A DNA stretch of 64,000 nucleotides from Bradyrhizobium betae (GTDB taxonomy: Bacteria > Pseudomonadota > Alphaproteobacteria > Rhizobiales > Xanthobacteraceae). Of this stretch, positions 14,311 through 23,995 are shown in pieces. Every line of letters starts with the position of its first letter. The stretch's first letter is position 1. The position numbers and the translations under genes were made by a program. The stretch covers positions 484,479-548,478 of the forward strand of contig NZ_MZXW01000050.1 in NCBI RefSeq assembly GCF_004123905.1. Direction: 5' to 3'. The notes below the pieces were generated by a model. That model was not told the DNA's origin. It saw only the letters and a list, made by a program, of their open reading frames with translations, and ran no database searches.

Positions 14311-16371
14311 ATGAGCAATGACGACATCGACCGCGCCGGAAACGATCGTTCCGGCAGCAATACTTCCACGCGCCAAATGATCGATCGCCGCGCGGTCCTT
14401 CAGGGCGCCGCCAGCCTGTCCGTGCTGGCGCTCGGCGCGGGCGCGGCAAAGGCGCAGACCAGCACTCCGTCATTGACCAGCTTCACGATCGCGGTGCTGC
14501 CCGACACGCAGTTCTATTCGCGTTACGCGACGACCGACGAGAGCCAGCAATTCCAGAAGGCCTACGGCTCGACGCCCTACGACGCGCAGACCCAGTGGAT
14601 CGCCGACAACGCCGCGAAGTACGGCATCCGCTTCGCCATCCATCTCGGCGACGTGGTCGACCAGCAGAACAAGCCGAACCAGTGGATCATCGCCGACGCC
14701 GCGATGAAGAAGCTGGAAGATGCCAAGGTCCCGTATTCGATCCTGGCCGGCAACCACGACGTCGTCACCGACATCGACTACCATAACCCCTGGGATCAGA
14801 ACTCGGGCACCGATGCCCAGCGCAGCCTCAACGCCGAGCCCTATTTGAAGTGGTTTCCGAGCAGCCGCGCGGCGCAGCAATCGACGTTCCGCGAGCGCGA
14901 CAGCAGCGGCTTCCACGAATACCACATCTTCCAGGCCAACGGCGTCAAGTTCATGGTGCTCTCGCTGTCCTGGCGCATTTCGGACGGCGCCATCGCCTGG
15001 GCGCGCGATGTGATCGATCGCAATCCGACGCTGCCGGTGATTCTGTCCAATCACCAGCTGCTCAACATCGACAGCGACGGCCTGTCGCCGCTCGAGACCG
15101 ATTACGGCCTGATGCTGTGGGAGAAGCTGATCCGCGACAAGGATCAGATCTTCATGACGCTGAACGGCCATTACCATGGCGCGACTTATCTCTCGAAGAC
15201 CAACAATTTCGGCAATCCGGTCCATCAGATGGTGGTCGACTACCAGATGGACTATCAGGGCGGCAACGCCATGATGCGGCTCTACGAAGTCGACTTCACC
15301 AACAACAAGATCGACGTCATGTCGTTCTCGCCCTGGGTGGTGCAGAAGCCGAAGGCCACGCTCAACCAGTTCGATCATGCCGAACTGACGGCGCCGAACA
15401 ACAGCTTCTCGATTCCGATCAACTTCAAGACCCGCTTCGCCCGCTTCACGCGCTTCAGTCCGAGCAAGGTGCTGACGGGACCCGCGATCATTCCGGCGGT
15501 GCGCGCCGACCTGCTCGCCGGTTATGTCGATCCGCCGACGCCGGAAGTCGTGCTGCCTGCCGATACCGAGGACTATCCGCACGTCGCCGATACCGTGGCG
15601 CACTGGCGCGCGCCCGCCGCGATCGTCGACGGCCAGATCGTCCCGGTCGGCGGTGTGCTGCCTGATGTTGCCGGCGGCAACGATCTGGCACGTGTGGCGC
15701 TCATCAAATCCGCCCAGCTTGGCGACGTCGTGTGGACCACCGACAAGCACCGTCTGTCGTCCGCCGCGGGCAGCGTCGCGTTTCTCAACACCGACAACAC
15801 GGTCGGCCGCCTCAACGCCTTCCTGACGGCGTCAGCGGCGTCGCTCAATGGCCGCAGCTTCTGGAACGGCTACACGGTCGAGGCCTTCGTGAAGATCCCG
15901 GCCGGCTGGACCGCGAACCTGCACAAATGGGGCAATATCCTCGGTCGCGAGGGTAACCGCGGTAACGTTCCCGGCGGCTATCAGGGCGGCGATCCCGAAG
16001 CGTCGAGCGTGCTGTTCGCGATCTCGAACCTGCGCGAAGTGCAGTGGGAAGTGGTGCCGGCGTCCGTCTCGCATAATGCGCAGACCAACTGGTCGGGCGA
16101 GATCATCCGCGACAGCTGGTATCACATCGCGATCGTGAACGATCCGTCGACGCTGACCACCACCATGTACATCGACGGCGCGCCGGTGCTCCGCAACGTT
16201 GGCAATGCGGCGATCGGCATGCGCTCGCAGAACACGCCGCAGCCCTGGATCCTCGGCGCGGGCTGGTGGGATGGCGTGCTGTCCGACGGCTTCTTCGGTG
16301 CGGTCGGAGAGATCCGCATGGTCTACCGTCCGATCGGTCGCGACCAATGGCTGACTGCGCGCAGGACCTGA
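14311..16371 (+). CDS. Tat-exported calcineurin-like metallophosphoesterase with LamG-like C-terminus
   Basis: 686 aa. N-terminal Tat signal: twin Arg in IDRRAVLQGA, a hydrophobic core and AKAQ cleavage near residue 50. Metallophosphoesterase motifs are present in order: LPDTQFY, HLGDVVDQQ, LAGNHDV, LSNHQLL and LNGHYHGA, so the dinuclear metal site looks complete. The C-terminal ~190 residues (YTVEAFVKIPAGW, SWYHIAIVNDP, MYIDGAPVLRN) form a LamG/concanavalin-like jelly roll. Likely a periplasmic or secreted phosphodiesterase/phosphatase that binds a glycan or surface ligand. It stands alone, closed by a strong terminator. Confidence 0.85.
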   Translation: MSNDDIDRAGNDRSGSNTSTRQMIDRRAVLQGAASLSVLALGAGAAKAQTSTPSLTSFTIAVLPDTQFYSRYATTDESQQFQKAYGSTPYDAQTQWIADNAAKYGIRFAIHLGDVVDQQNKPNQWIIADAAMKKLEDAKVPYSILAGNHDVVTDIDYHNPWDQNSGTDAQRSLNAEPYLKWFPSSRAAQQSTFRERDSSGFHEYHIFQANGVKFMVLSLSWRISDGAIAWARDVIDRNPTLPVILSNHQLLNIDSDGLSPLETDYGLMLWEKLIRDKDQIFMTLNGHYHGATYLSKTNNFGNPVHQMVVDYQMDYQGGNAMMRLYEVDFTNNKIDVMSFSPWVVQKPKATLNQFDHAELTAPNNSFSIPINFKTRFARFTRFSPSKVLTGPAIIPAVRADLLAGYVDPPTPEVVLPADTEDYPHVADTVAHWRAPAAIVDGQIVPVGGVLPDVAGGNDLARVALIKSAQLGDVVWTTDKHRLSSAAGSVAFLNTDNTVGRLNAFLTASAASLNGRSFWNGYTVEAFVKIPAGWTANLHKWGNILGREGNRGNVPGGYQGGDPEASSVLFAISNLREVQWEVVPASVSHNAQTNWSGEIIRDSWYHIAIVNDPSTLTTTMYIDGAPVLRNVGNAAIGMRSQNTPQPWILGAGWWDGVLSDGFFGAVGEIRMVYRPIGRDQWLTARRT

Positions 16372-16419
16372 TCTGACATGACCTGATCGCGTTGCGGCGA
16401 CGCGATCGCCGAGAAAGCC

Positions 16420-16456
16420 AATGTGGGGCTCGTTTCGACGAGCTCCACATTTTTTT
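16420..16456 (+). terminator. rho-independent terminator
   Basis: AATGTGG-G-GCTCG / CGAGC-T-CCACATT stem with a TTTCGA loop and a run of seven T, 49 bases after the metallophosphoesterase stop. Confidence 0.9.
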
Positions 16457-16636
16457 GTCGCGTCCGCGGCGCGACAGCGCAATCGGATCAATGATCGCAT
16501 CATTCACATAATACATAACATATCATCAAAAATATGATATATCGCGATGCAATACGGACGCTCTCGTAACCTTTTGCCGTGGGCCAGCGGACGACATCCG
16601 CGGCCGGCACAGTTTGAATGAAAGCGATCCAGATCT

Positions 16637-19141
16637 ATGGCTGCTCCCGTTGTAAAAGTCGGCTCCGAATTCTCCGTGAACACCAATGCGACCGGCAGCC
16701 AGGAGGCGCCTGTAGTCACCGGGCTCGCTGGTGGCGGCTTCGTGGTCACGTGGGATGACGCCAGCGGAACGCTGGGCGATGCCAGCGGCACCAGCATCAA
16801 GGCCCAAGTTTATGCGGCCGACGGCAGCAAGGTCGGTTCGGAATTCCGCGTCAACACCGAGACCGCCGACGACCAGCTCGCGCCCGTGATCACGGGTCTT
16901 TCCAATGGCGGCTTTGTCGTCACCTGGTTCGACAACAGCCAGACGCTCGGCGACAGCGAGGGCACCAGCATCAAGTCACAGGTGTTTTCGGCCAACGGCA
17001 CGCCGGTCGGGTCGGAAACCCTCGTCAACGCCTCGACGTCCTATTCGCAGTTGGTGCCTGCAGTCACCGGGCTCGCCGGTGGCGGCTTCGCCGTCACATG
17101 GACCGACGACAGCGGCGAGGGTGGCGACGACGACGGCACCAGCATCAAGGCGCAGCTGTTTGCGGCCGACGGCAGCAAGATCGGCTCGGAATTCCTCGTC
17201 AATACCGAGACCGGCGGCAGCCAGGACAACGCGACCATCACCGGGCTCGCCAATGGCGGGTTCGTGGTGACCTGGGAAGATCTCAGCGGAACGCTCGGCG
17301 ATGGCGATGCGACCAGCGTCAAGGCGCAGATCTTTGCCGCCGACGGCAGCAAGGTCGGCTCGGAATTCCTGGTCAACACCGCGACCGCCTCTGACCAGCT
17401 CAAGCCGACCATCTCGGCGCTGCCCAATGGCGGCTTCGTCGTGACCTGGTACGATTTCAGCAAGGTCGGCGGCGACAGCAGCGGCAGCGGGATCAAGGCG
17501 CAGATCTACGCGGCCGATGGCAGCAAAGTCGGCGGCGAATTCCTGGTCAACACCACGACGGTCAACTCCCAGTTCACGCCGACGGTGACCGCGCTCAGCA
17601 ACGGTGATTTCGCCGTCGCCTGGCAGGACTGGAGCGGTACGGGCGGAGATGCCAGCGGCAGCAGCATCAAGCTGCAGGTGTTCACTGCGGACGGTCGTAA
17701 GGTCGGGGCTGAAATGCTGGTCAACACAAGCACGACCTCCAATCAGCTGCATCCCTCGATCGCCGCCTATGCCGACGGTCGCTTCGTCGTCACCTGGCAG
17801 GATGCCAACGGAAACGAGGTCAAGGCGCAGGTGTTCTCGGTCGATACCGTGAAGCCCACGCCGGTCCTGTCGGCCGTGACGCCCACGGGCTCGGGGATCG
17901 TAACGCTCGCCGGTTCGGTCGACATTGACGCTGCCGGTCAGACCCTCACGGTGCGCGACGGTACCTCGCAAAACAGTGGCTGGAGCACGAAGGTGACCGT
18001 GGACAGCAACGGCGGCTGGAGCGCCAATCTGGCGTCGGACCTGCTCAACACCGCCATCGATCTTGTCGTCACGGACGCGGCCGGCAACACCGGCGTGTCG
18101 AACTACGTGTTCGGCACCGCCAGCGGCCGAACCTTCGGTGCCGGCAGCCATCAACACATCTACGGTGCGGCGACCGGCTACGTCATCGGGAACGGTGCGG
18201 AGCAGCACATCTATGCAGGCGGCACAGCGATCAGCACGACGCTGAACGCCGGTAGCGTGCAGATGAACTGGGGCACGGAGCACGACACGGCCGTGACCCA
18301 GGGCGCTTCAGATTATGTCTATGGTGTCGCGACCGGTTCGACGATCGCCGGCCGGCAAATGATCGGAGCGGGCGGCACCGCCAGCGCGACGACGATCGCC
18401 GCTGGCGGCGAGCAGGACATCTACATTGGCGGCACTGCAACCGGCACCGCGATCCAGGGCGGGTTGCAGGCGGTCTATGGCGGCACCGCCGACCAGACGG
18501 TGATCGGCAGCGGCGGCGTGCAAACCGTCCAGGGCACGGCTTTGCACACCACCGTTAACGACGGCGGCGAGCAGCGCGTCCATGTGGGCGGAACGGCCAT
18601 CGGCACGACGCTGAATGCCGGCGGCGTGCAGGTCGACTGGGGCAACGCCAGCGGCACCACCATCGACGGCGGTGTTCAGTACGTCTGGGGCACGGCGAGC
18701 GACACCACGATCGCGTCCGGTGAGCAGCATGTCGGTGCCGGCGGCAGTGCCAGCAGCACCACCATCGGTGCGCACGGTCTCGAATACGTCCACACCGGCG
18801 GCACGCTGACCGACGTCACCTTCGGCGGGGCATCCGCGAAGCTGGTGCTCGATCAGTCGTCGGCCTTCAGCGGGACGATCACCGGCTGGCAGGATAGCGC
18901 CGAGCTCGATCTCGGCGACATCGCCTTCGGTGAACACACGTCGCTTGCCTACGCGGCGAACGCGGGGAACACCGGCGGCACGCTGACGATCACCGACGGC
19001 TCTCATACGGCCGCGCTGCACTTGCTTGGCCAATACAGCGCTGCGGACTTCGCTCTCGCGGCGGACGGCCATGGCGGCTCGCTCATCACCAATCCGGTGG
19101 ATCAGCCCCAGGCCCAGCTTTCGATGTCGCACGCGGCGTAA
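16637..19141 (+). CDS. large repeat protein with AIDA-type strand-loop-strand repeats, putative type I-secreted adhesin
   Basis: 834 aa. Residues 1-400 consist of about six units of ~65 residues built on VGSEFLVNT...ITGLANGGFVVTW...GTSIKAQVFAADGSK. A single bacterial-Ig-like stretch follows (TLAGSVDIDAAGQTLTV...LVVTDAAGNTGVSNYVFG). From ~490 to 760 come AIDA/Ag43-type repeats (GGTAxxTTIxxGGxQxVxxG). There is no signal peptide and no C-terminal beta-barrel, so it is not a classical autotransporter; type I export is the best guess. The 265-base upstream region is AT-rich (about 16505-16545) and probably holds the promoter. Start ATG at 16637. Confidence 0.7.
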   Translation: MAAPVVKVGSEFSVNTNATGSQEAPVVTGLAGGGFVVTWDDASGTLGDASGTSIKAQVYAADGSKVGSEFRVNTETADDQLAPVITGLSNGGFVVTWFDNSQTLGDSEGTSIKSQVFSANGTPVGSETLVNASTSYSQLVPAVTGLAGGGFAVTWTDDSGEGGDDDGTSIKAQLFAADGSKIGSEFLVNTETGGSQDNATITGLANGGFVVTWEDLSGTLGDGDATSVKAQIFAADGSKVGSEFLVNTATASDQLKPTISALPNGGFVVTWYDFSKVGGDSSGSGIKAQIYAADGSKVGGEFLVNTTTVNSQFTPTVTALSNGDFAVAWQDWSGTGGDASGSSIKLQVFTADGRKVGAEMLVNTSTTSNQLHPSIAAYADGRFVVTWQDANGNEVKAQVFSVDTVKPTPVLSAVTPTGSGIVTLAGSVDIDAAGQTLTVRDGTSQNSGWSTKVTVDSNGGWSANLASDLLNTAIDLVVTDAAGNTGVSNYVFGTASGRTFGAGSHQHIYGAATGYVIGNGAEQHIYAGGTAISTTLNAGSVQMNWGTEHDTAVTQGASDYVYGVATGSTIAGRQMIGAGGTASATTIAAGGEQDIYIGGTATGTAIQGGLQAVYGGTADQTVIGSGGVQTVQGTALHTTVNDGGEQRVHVGGTAIGTTLNAGGVQVDWGNASGTTIDGGVQYVWGTASDTTIASGEQHVGAGGSASSTTIGAHGLEYVHTGGTLTDVTFGGASAKLVLDQSSAFSGTITGWQDSAELDLGDIAFGEHTSLAYAANAGNTGGTLTITDGSHTAALHLLGQYSAADFALAADGHGGSLITNPVDQPQAQLSMSHAA

Positions 19142-19154
19142 GCTGAGCAAATCA

Positions 19155-19189
19155 CCGAAGGGGCTTGCCTCATTGGCACGCCCCTTCGG
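19155..19189. terminator. hairpin between convergent genes
   Basis: CCGAAGGGGC / GCCCCTTCGG, a perfect 10-bp stem with a 15-base loop, 14 bases after the repeat-protein stop and 17 bases before the gspO stop. It lacks a clear T run, so it may be a bidirectional pause/terminator. Confidence 0.55.
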
Positions 19190-19205
19190 GCTTCTGCGCT
19201 GTTCA

Positions 19206-19802
19206 TTAGCCCGGCCAGCCGCCCAGCCAGTTCACATACCAGGTCTCGCCCAGCCAACCGATCCAGATCGCCGGGGCCAGGAACAGTCCGAAGGGCAGGA
19301 AGGCGGTCCCGCGCAGCGGTCTTCTTCGCAGGGTGGCATTGGCGACATAGACGCCGATCGCGAGCAGCGCCGCCAGCTCGATTACCGCGGCGACGGTCGC
19401 AAGATCGAGCCACGCCCCGCAGACCGCGGCGAGCTTGACATCGCCGAGCCCGAGCCCGTCGCGGCCGCGCCAGCGCCGGTAGAGCACCATCAGCAGCAGC
19501 AGCGGGAGCGCCACGGCCGCAGCACGAGCCAGCGGCCAGAGCAGCGCCTCGATGCCGATATCGGGCACGAACGCGGCGGCGCGGAGCAGGGCGAGGGCGA
19601 AAGCGGCCCCCGTCAGCTCGTTGGGAATGAGGTAGTGGCGGGCATCATACGCCGCGATCGCGAGCATCAAGGCGGCGAGGAACGCGCCGTACAGGCCTTC
19701 GGCGCCCGGCGCGGTGACGAGGCTTGCAAAGACGCCCAGCAGCAGGGCGACGCTGAGTGCGAGCGCGGGGCCCGTTCCCTCGTACACATGCTGTTCGGGC
19801 AC
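19206..19802 (-). CDS. gspO: prepilin peptidase, type II secretion (A24 family)
   Basis: 198-aa polytopic aspartyl protease that cleaves and, in full-length relatives, N-methylates pseudopilins. The two catalytic Asp motifs are visible: AIAAYDARHYLIPN near residue 52 and GLGLGDVKLA near 120. The N-terminal cytoplasmic methyltransferase/zinc domain of long GspO is absent, as in CpaA/short A24 members. It follows gspD by 4 bases on the minus strand and serves the gspG-K pseudopilins encoded nearby. Confidence 0.85.
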   Translation of the reverse strand: MPEQHVYEGTGPALALSVALLLGVFASLVTAPGAEGLYGAFLAALMLAIAAYDARHYLIPNELTGAAFALALLRAAAFVPDIGIEALLWPLARAAAVALPLLLLMVLYRRWRGRDGLGLGDVKLAAVCGAWLDLATVAAVIELAALLAIGVYVANATLRRRPLRGTAFLPFGLFLAPAIWIGWLGETWYVNWLGGWPG

Positions 19803-19806
19803 GCTG

Positions 19807-22128
19807 CTAGCGTGCCGCCTTGGGCACGGTGACGACGGGATTGCTGGTGCCGACCAGGCGGCTGTTCATCTTGCTGCGCATCTCCTCGGCGATGACATGC
19901 GCGTCCACGGGATCTCTGATCAGGGTCGGACGGATGAACAAAATCAGTTCGGTGCGTGCCCGGGTGTTGGTCTGGTGCGAGAAGGCGTCGCCCACGCCGG
20001 GAATGGAATCCAGCACCGGAATGCCCTGCCTTTGCTTGTTCTCGGTCTCGCTGATCAGGCCGGCAAGTAGCACGGTCTGGCCGGTGGTCACCGCGATGGA
20101 GCTCTTGACACGGCGCTGCGAGATGGTCGGGGTCAGTGTCCCCGAACTGGCAGCGGACACGCTGGAGATTTCCTGCTCGATGTCGAGCACGATATTGCCG
20201 TTGGCGTTGGCGCGCGGCAGCACGCGCAGGATGATTCCGGTGTTCTTGTAGTCGATGGTGTTGACCACGGTGTTGTTCGCGGTCAGCACTGTCGCAGTGC
20301 CCGTTGAGAACGGCACCTGGTCGCCGACCTGCAAGGTCGCGGCCTGGTTGTCCAGCACCACCAGCGACGGGTTCGACAGCACCTTGACGTTGGTCAGGTT
20401 ATGCAGCGCGTCGAGAATGACGCGGGGCGAGCTTTCCGCGCCCACCAAGAGATTGAACCCTGGGAGCACGCGCCCCAGCAGGGCGCCGGCCGCCGCATTG
20501 ACGGCATTGCTGGCGGGCTCGATCGCCGTGGTGCCGTTAGTGGCGACGCCCGGGATGGTGCTGGAAATCGAGCCCTTCTGGCTTGCGAGGAAATATTGCA
20601 CGCCATAATTCAACTGATCGTTCAACGTCACTTCGGCGATCGTCGCCTCGATGGCGATCTGGCGCTGTGGGCGGTCGATCTGGCGGATGGTCTGTTCGAC
20701 GATGCGCTGCGATTCCGCGTTGGCAAAAACAAGGATGGCGTTGTTGCTGACGTCAGCGGTGATCCGGACGTTCGGGAGATAGCCGTTGCCGCCGGAGGTC
20801 TTGGTACCTGAGGTGCTCGCGCCGCCGAGTTGCGAATCCTGAGTCGGGGCGGGCGCGGGACGGGCACTTTGCGACGCGCCAGGACCGCCGGTGATCGGCA
20901 CGGCAGCGCCAGCGCCAGCGGTTGGCAGCGCGCTCAAGGAGGCTACCGAATTGTTGGCAGACGACGAAACCGAAACGCCGCCGCCGGGCGAAATCTGGCT
21001 GGATGCGCTGTCGAGGCTGAAACCGCCGCTCGAAGGGCCGATCAGCATTTCGTTCAGTAGCGCGACCACTTGTTTCGAGTTCCCATAGCGCAAGGGATAG
21101 GACTGCATGTTGGCGGCGTCGGTATCGGATTTATCCAACCGCGCGATCCAGGTCATGGCACGTTTGAGATATTCAGGCTTCCTGCTGACGACGAGGATCG
21201 AATTGAGCCGGCTGATCGCCTGGAATTTGAGAACGTTCTGGCTCAGGCCGCCTTCGCCGGAATCCATGATCTTTTCCAGCTCGGAGACCAGAGGCTCGGG
21301 GGTGGAGTTCCGCACCGGAATTATGCCGATCGATTGCCCGCGCATCCAGTCGGCATCGAAGGAGAGGATGGTGTCGACCGCGGTCGCCCGGTCGGTGCCG
21401 CTGCCGCTGACGATCAGCGTGTTGCGGGCACTGTCGGGACGCATGGTCGAGGCCTTCACGCCGAAGGCATCGAGCAGCTTGAAGATGTTCTGGGCCGAGA
21501 CATAGCGCAGCGGCACCACAGTGATGCCCTGGCCGGCTTCGGCGTTCGCCGAGCGGTCGATGCCCCCGGGACCTGCTTCCGGTGCCGGCAGCAGGCGATA
21601 GCCGGTGCGGTCGCGCACCAGCGCCACGCCGGACATGCGCAGCGCATTCTCCAGCACATAGAGCGCGTCCGCTTTGGACACCGGACGCACCGAGGCAAGC
21701 GTCACGGTCCCCTGCACCCGGGGATCGATCGTGTAGCCGAGGTTGAGCACGTCACCCAGGATGACCTTTGCGACGGTCGCCACCGGCGCGTTCTCGAAAT
21801 TGAGGTCATAGCCGCTGCCGCCGGCATCGTCGCGTTCGGCGAGCGCGGCGCCTTGTGGGGTCGTGCCGTCGCTGAGATAGATCGCAGGGCGTGAAGCGTT
21901 AGGCTGCTTGAGGCCCGTGGCGCCGGTGTCGGTCGTCTGGCGCGGCAAAAGATCAATCGAGCGGATCTTGTCGGCGAGGTCCTGGGCGCGTGGATCTTTG
22001 GGGTCGGCCTCGATCGACTGATCGGCGGTCACGATGCACGCGCTCAGTGCAAATCCGGACAAAAGTAGAACGAGCGTTCCAGTCAACGCTGAGCGCCGGC
22101 GCGAAAGCGGCTGTACCACTTCAAACAA
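19807..22128 (-). CDS. gspD: type II secretion secretin GspD
   Basis: 773 aa, the outer-membrane channel. The N-terminus is a lipoprotein-like signal with LSAC (Cys31 as the lipidation site), so it may self-pilot. N0-type domain starts around residue 105 (FENAPVATVAKVILGDVLNLGY), followed by N1-N3 repeats (VVPLRYVSAQNIFKLLDAFG, YPLRYGNSKQVVALLNEML) and a long Ser/Gly/Pro linker. The secretin core includes VPFSTGTATV and ends with the S-domain LLAGLISETENKQRQGIPVLDSIPGVG and ELILFIRPTLI. Divergent from gspE across 137 bases. Confidence 0.95.
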   Translation of the reverse strand: MFEVVQPLSRRRSALTGTLVLLLSGFALSACIVTADQSIEADPKDPRAQDLADKIRSIDLLPRQTTDTGATGLKQPNASRPAIYLSDGTTPQGAALAERDDAGGSGYDLNFENAPVATVAKVILGDVLNLGYTIDPRVQGTVTLASVRPVSKADALYVLENALRMSGVALVRDRTGYRLLPAPEAGPGGIDRSANAEAGQGITVVPLRYVSAQNIFKLLDAFGVKASTMRPDSARNTLIVSGSGTDRATAVDTILSFDADWMRGQSIGIIPVRNSTPEPLVSELEKIMDSGEGGLSQNVLKFQAISRLNSILVVSRKPEYLKRAMTWIARLDKSDTDAANMQSYPLRYGNSKQVVALLNEMLIGPSSGGFSLDSASSQISPGGGVSVSSSANNSVASLSALPTAGAGAAVPITGGPGASQSARPAPAPTQDSQLGGASTSGTKTSGGNGYLPNVRITADVSNNAILVFANAESQRIVEQTIRQIDRPQRQIAIEATIAEVTLNDQLNYGVQYFLASQKGSISSTIPGVATNGTTAIEPASNAVNAAAGALLGRVLPGFNLLVGAESSPRVILDALHNLTNVKVLSNPSLVVLDNQAATLQVGDQVPFSTGTATVLTANNTVVNTIDYKNTGIILRVLPRANANGNIVLDIEQEISSVSAASSGTLTPTISQRRVKSSIAVTTGQTVLLAGLISETENKQRQGIPVLDSIPGVGDAFSHQTNTRARTELILFIRPTLIRDPVDAHVIAEEMRSKMNSRLVGTSNPVVTVPKAAR

Positions 22129-22265
22129 AATACGCCTGCCAACGCTGAGAGTGACTGAAAAGGCGTCCGATCCCCTTGGCCCGGACGCGCAATAATTTGC
22201 GCCGCGATTATGTTTTTGCTAATAAATAAGTCAAGGGTAAAGGCCCTCCATGCCGGTCGAAGCTG

Positions 22266-23990
22266 TTGCATTCAGGTAACAAGGTCAACGCTGTGAATGC
22301 GATGCGAGACCGCTCCGCCGATAGCTTCCGACAGCACCTCCTGGAAAAGTATTCACTGCCGCCACGGGCGCATGCTCGCGTGGAAAATTCGGCCAATCCC
22401 GCGGTCTTGCGGCCTTTACGGGAGTTTTGGGAAACCACCGATCTCTCGGCGGCCGAATTCGCCGATGAAGTCTCCGATCATTTTGCACTGCCGCGGCTGA
22501 GTCTTCCGCAACTGCTCGCGGCCACGCCCCGTCTCGACGGCTTTTCGCGCCGCTTCCTGCGTGAATCCACCATCTTTCCTTTCAGCGCGACCAATGACGT
22601 CTTCCAGCTGGCTGTTGCCGATCCCTCCGACACGGCTGCCATTCGCGCCGCCGAAATCGTGTTCGGAACGCCGGTCGATGTCGTCGTGGCGTCATATGAG
22701 GACATTACGACAGTCCTCGATCAACGGGCCGAGGCCGACGACGCAAATGCCGATCGAAGCGGCGGACGCGTTGCGCAACAATCCGACGACGACATCGAGA
22801 GTCTGCGCGATCTCGCCAGCGGTGCGCCGGTGGTGCGCGCGCTCAATGATCTTCTGGAGCGCGCCGTGGACTTGCGCGCGAGCGACATTCACGTCGAGCC
22901 GTTCCGTGCCGGGCTCGTGGTGCGCATGCGCGTCGACGGCCTGTTGCGCGCGTTGCCGTCGCCGCACGGCATCCCGCCGCAGGCGCTGATCTCGCGCATC
23001 AAGATTCTCGCCAGCCTCAACATCGCGGAACGGCGCCTGCCGCAGGACGGCGCGGCGCGCGTGCGCGTCGGGCGCAGCGAGATCGACGTTCGCGTCGCGA
23101 CCATGCCGACGCAGCATGGCGAAAGCGCCGTCATCCGCCTGTTGCCGCGTGACCGCGGCCTGCTGGAGATGAGCAAGCTTGGTCTGGCCGCGCGCGACGA
23201 GAGCGTGATGACGCGGCTGCTGGCGATGCCGCACGGCATGATCGTCGTCACCGGGCCAACCGGAAGCGGCAAGACCACGACGCTTGCGACCATGCTGTCG
23301 ATCCTGAACGAGCCGACGCGAAAGATCCTCACCATCGAGGATCCCGTCGAATACGAGATCCCCGGCATCAACCAGTCCCAGGTCAAGCCGTCGATCGGGC
23401 TGACCTTCGCCTCGGCGATGCGCGCCTTCGTACGCCAGGACCCCGATGTGATCATGGTCGGCGAGGTCCGTGACGCCGAGACCGCCCATATTGCGATCCA
23501 TGCCGCGCTGACCGGCCATCTCGTGCTGACGACGCTGCACACCGAGACGGCGGCGGCCGCCATGCCGCGCCTGATCGATCTCGGCATCGAAGGCTTCCTG
23601 CTGAAGTCCACGCTGCGTGCTGTGGTCGCACAGCGCCTGGTGCGCATGCTCTGCGACCGCTGCAAGGTACCGCATGCGCTGAGCGAGGCCGATCTCGCCA
23701 AGGACCCGCGCTTTGCCATCATCGGTTTCAAGTGCGGCGAGGTCGTGCACGAGGCCGGTGGCTGCGAACGCTGCGGCGGGACCGGCTATCGCGGCCGCAA
23801 CGGCGTGTTCGAGATCCTCGAAATGTCCGACGAGGTGCGTGCGCTGGTCGGGCCGCAGACGGATTCCCACAGCATCGATGCCGCTGCGATGCGGGGCGGC
23901 ATGACCACGATGCTGGAGGACGCGGTGGCCAAATGCCGGGCCGGGCTCACCACCGTGCCCGAAGTCTTCCGCGTCACGACGGTGCGCTGA
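22266..23990 (+). CDS. gspE: type II secretion ATPase GspE
   Basis: 574 aa hexameric cytoplasmic ATPase that powers pseudopilus assembly. N-terminal GspE-N domain, Walker A GPTGSGKTT near residue 330, an Asp box after it (LTIEDPVEYEI), Walker B VIMVGEVRDAET and the His box THTLHT-like LTTLHTE. The C-terminal zinc element has four Cys (CDRC ... CERCGGTGYRGR). The longest start is TTG at 22266; GTG at 22293 and ATG at 22302 are equally plausible and none has a strong ribosome site. First gene of the gspE-M operon. Confidence 0.95.
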   Translation: MHSGNKVNAVNAMRDRSADSFRQHLLEKYSLPPRAHARVENSANPAVLRPLREFWETTDLSAAEFADEVSDHFALPRLSLPQLLAATPRLDGFSRRFLRESTIFPFSATNDVFQLAVADPSDTAAIRAAEIVFGTPVDVVVASYEDITTVLDQRAEADDANADRSGGRVAQQSDDDIESLRDLASGAPVVRALNDLLERAVDLRASDIHVEPFRAGLVVRMRVDGLLRALPSPHGIPPQALISRIKILASLNIAERRLPQDGAARVRVGRSEIDVRVATMPTQHGESAVIRLLPRDRGLLEMSKLGLAARDESVMTRLLAMPHGMIVVTGPTGSGKTTTLATMLSILNEPTRKILTIEDPVEYEIPGINQSQVKPSIGLTFASAMRAFVRQDPDVIMVGEVRDAETAHIAIHAALTGHLVLTTLHTETAAAAMPRLIDLGIEGFLLKSTLRAVVAQRLVRMLCDRCKVPHALSEADLAKDPRFAIIGFKCGEVVHEAGGCERCGGTGYRGRNGVFEILEMSDEVRALVGPQTDSHSIDAAAMRGGMTTMLEDAVAKCRAGLTTVPEVFRVTTVR

Positions 23991-23995
23991 CGCCC

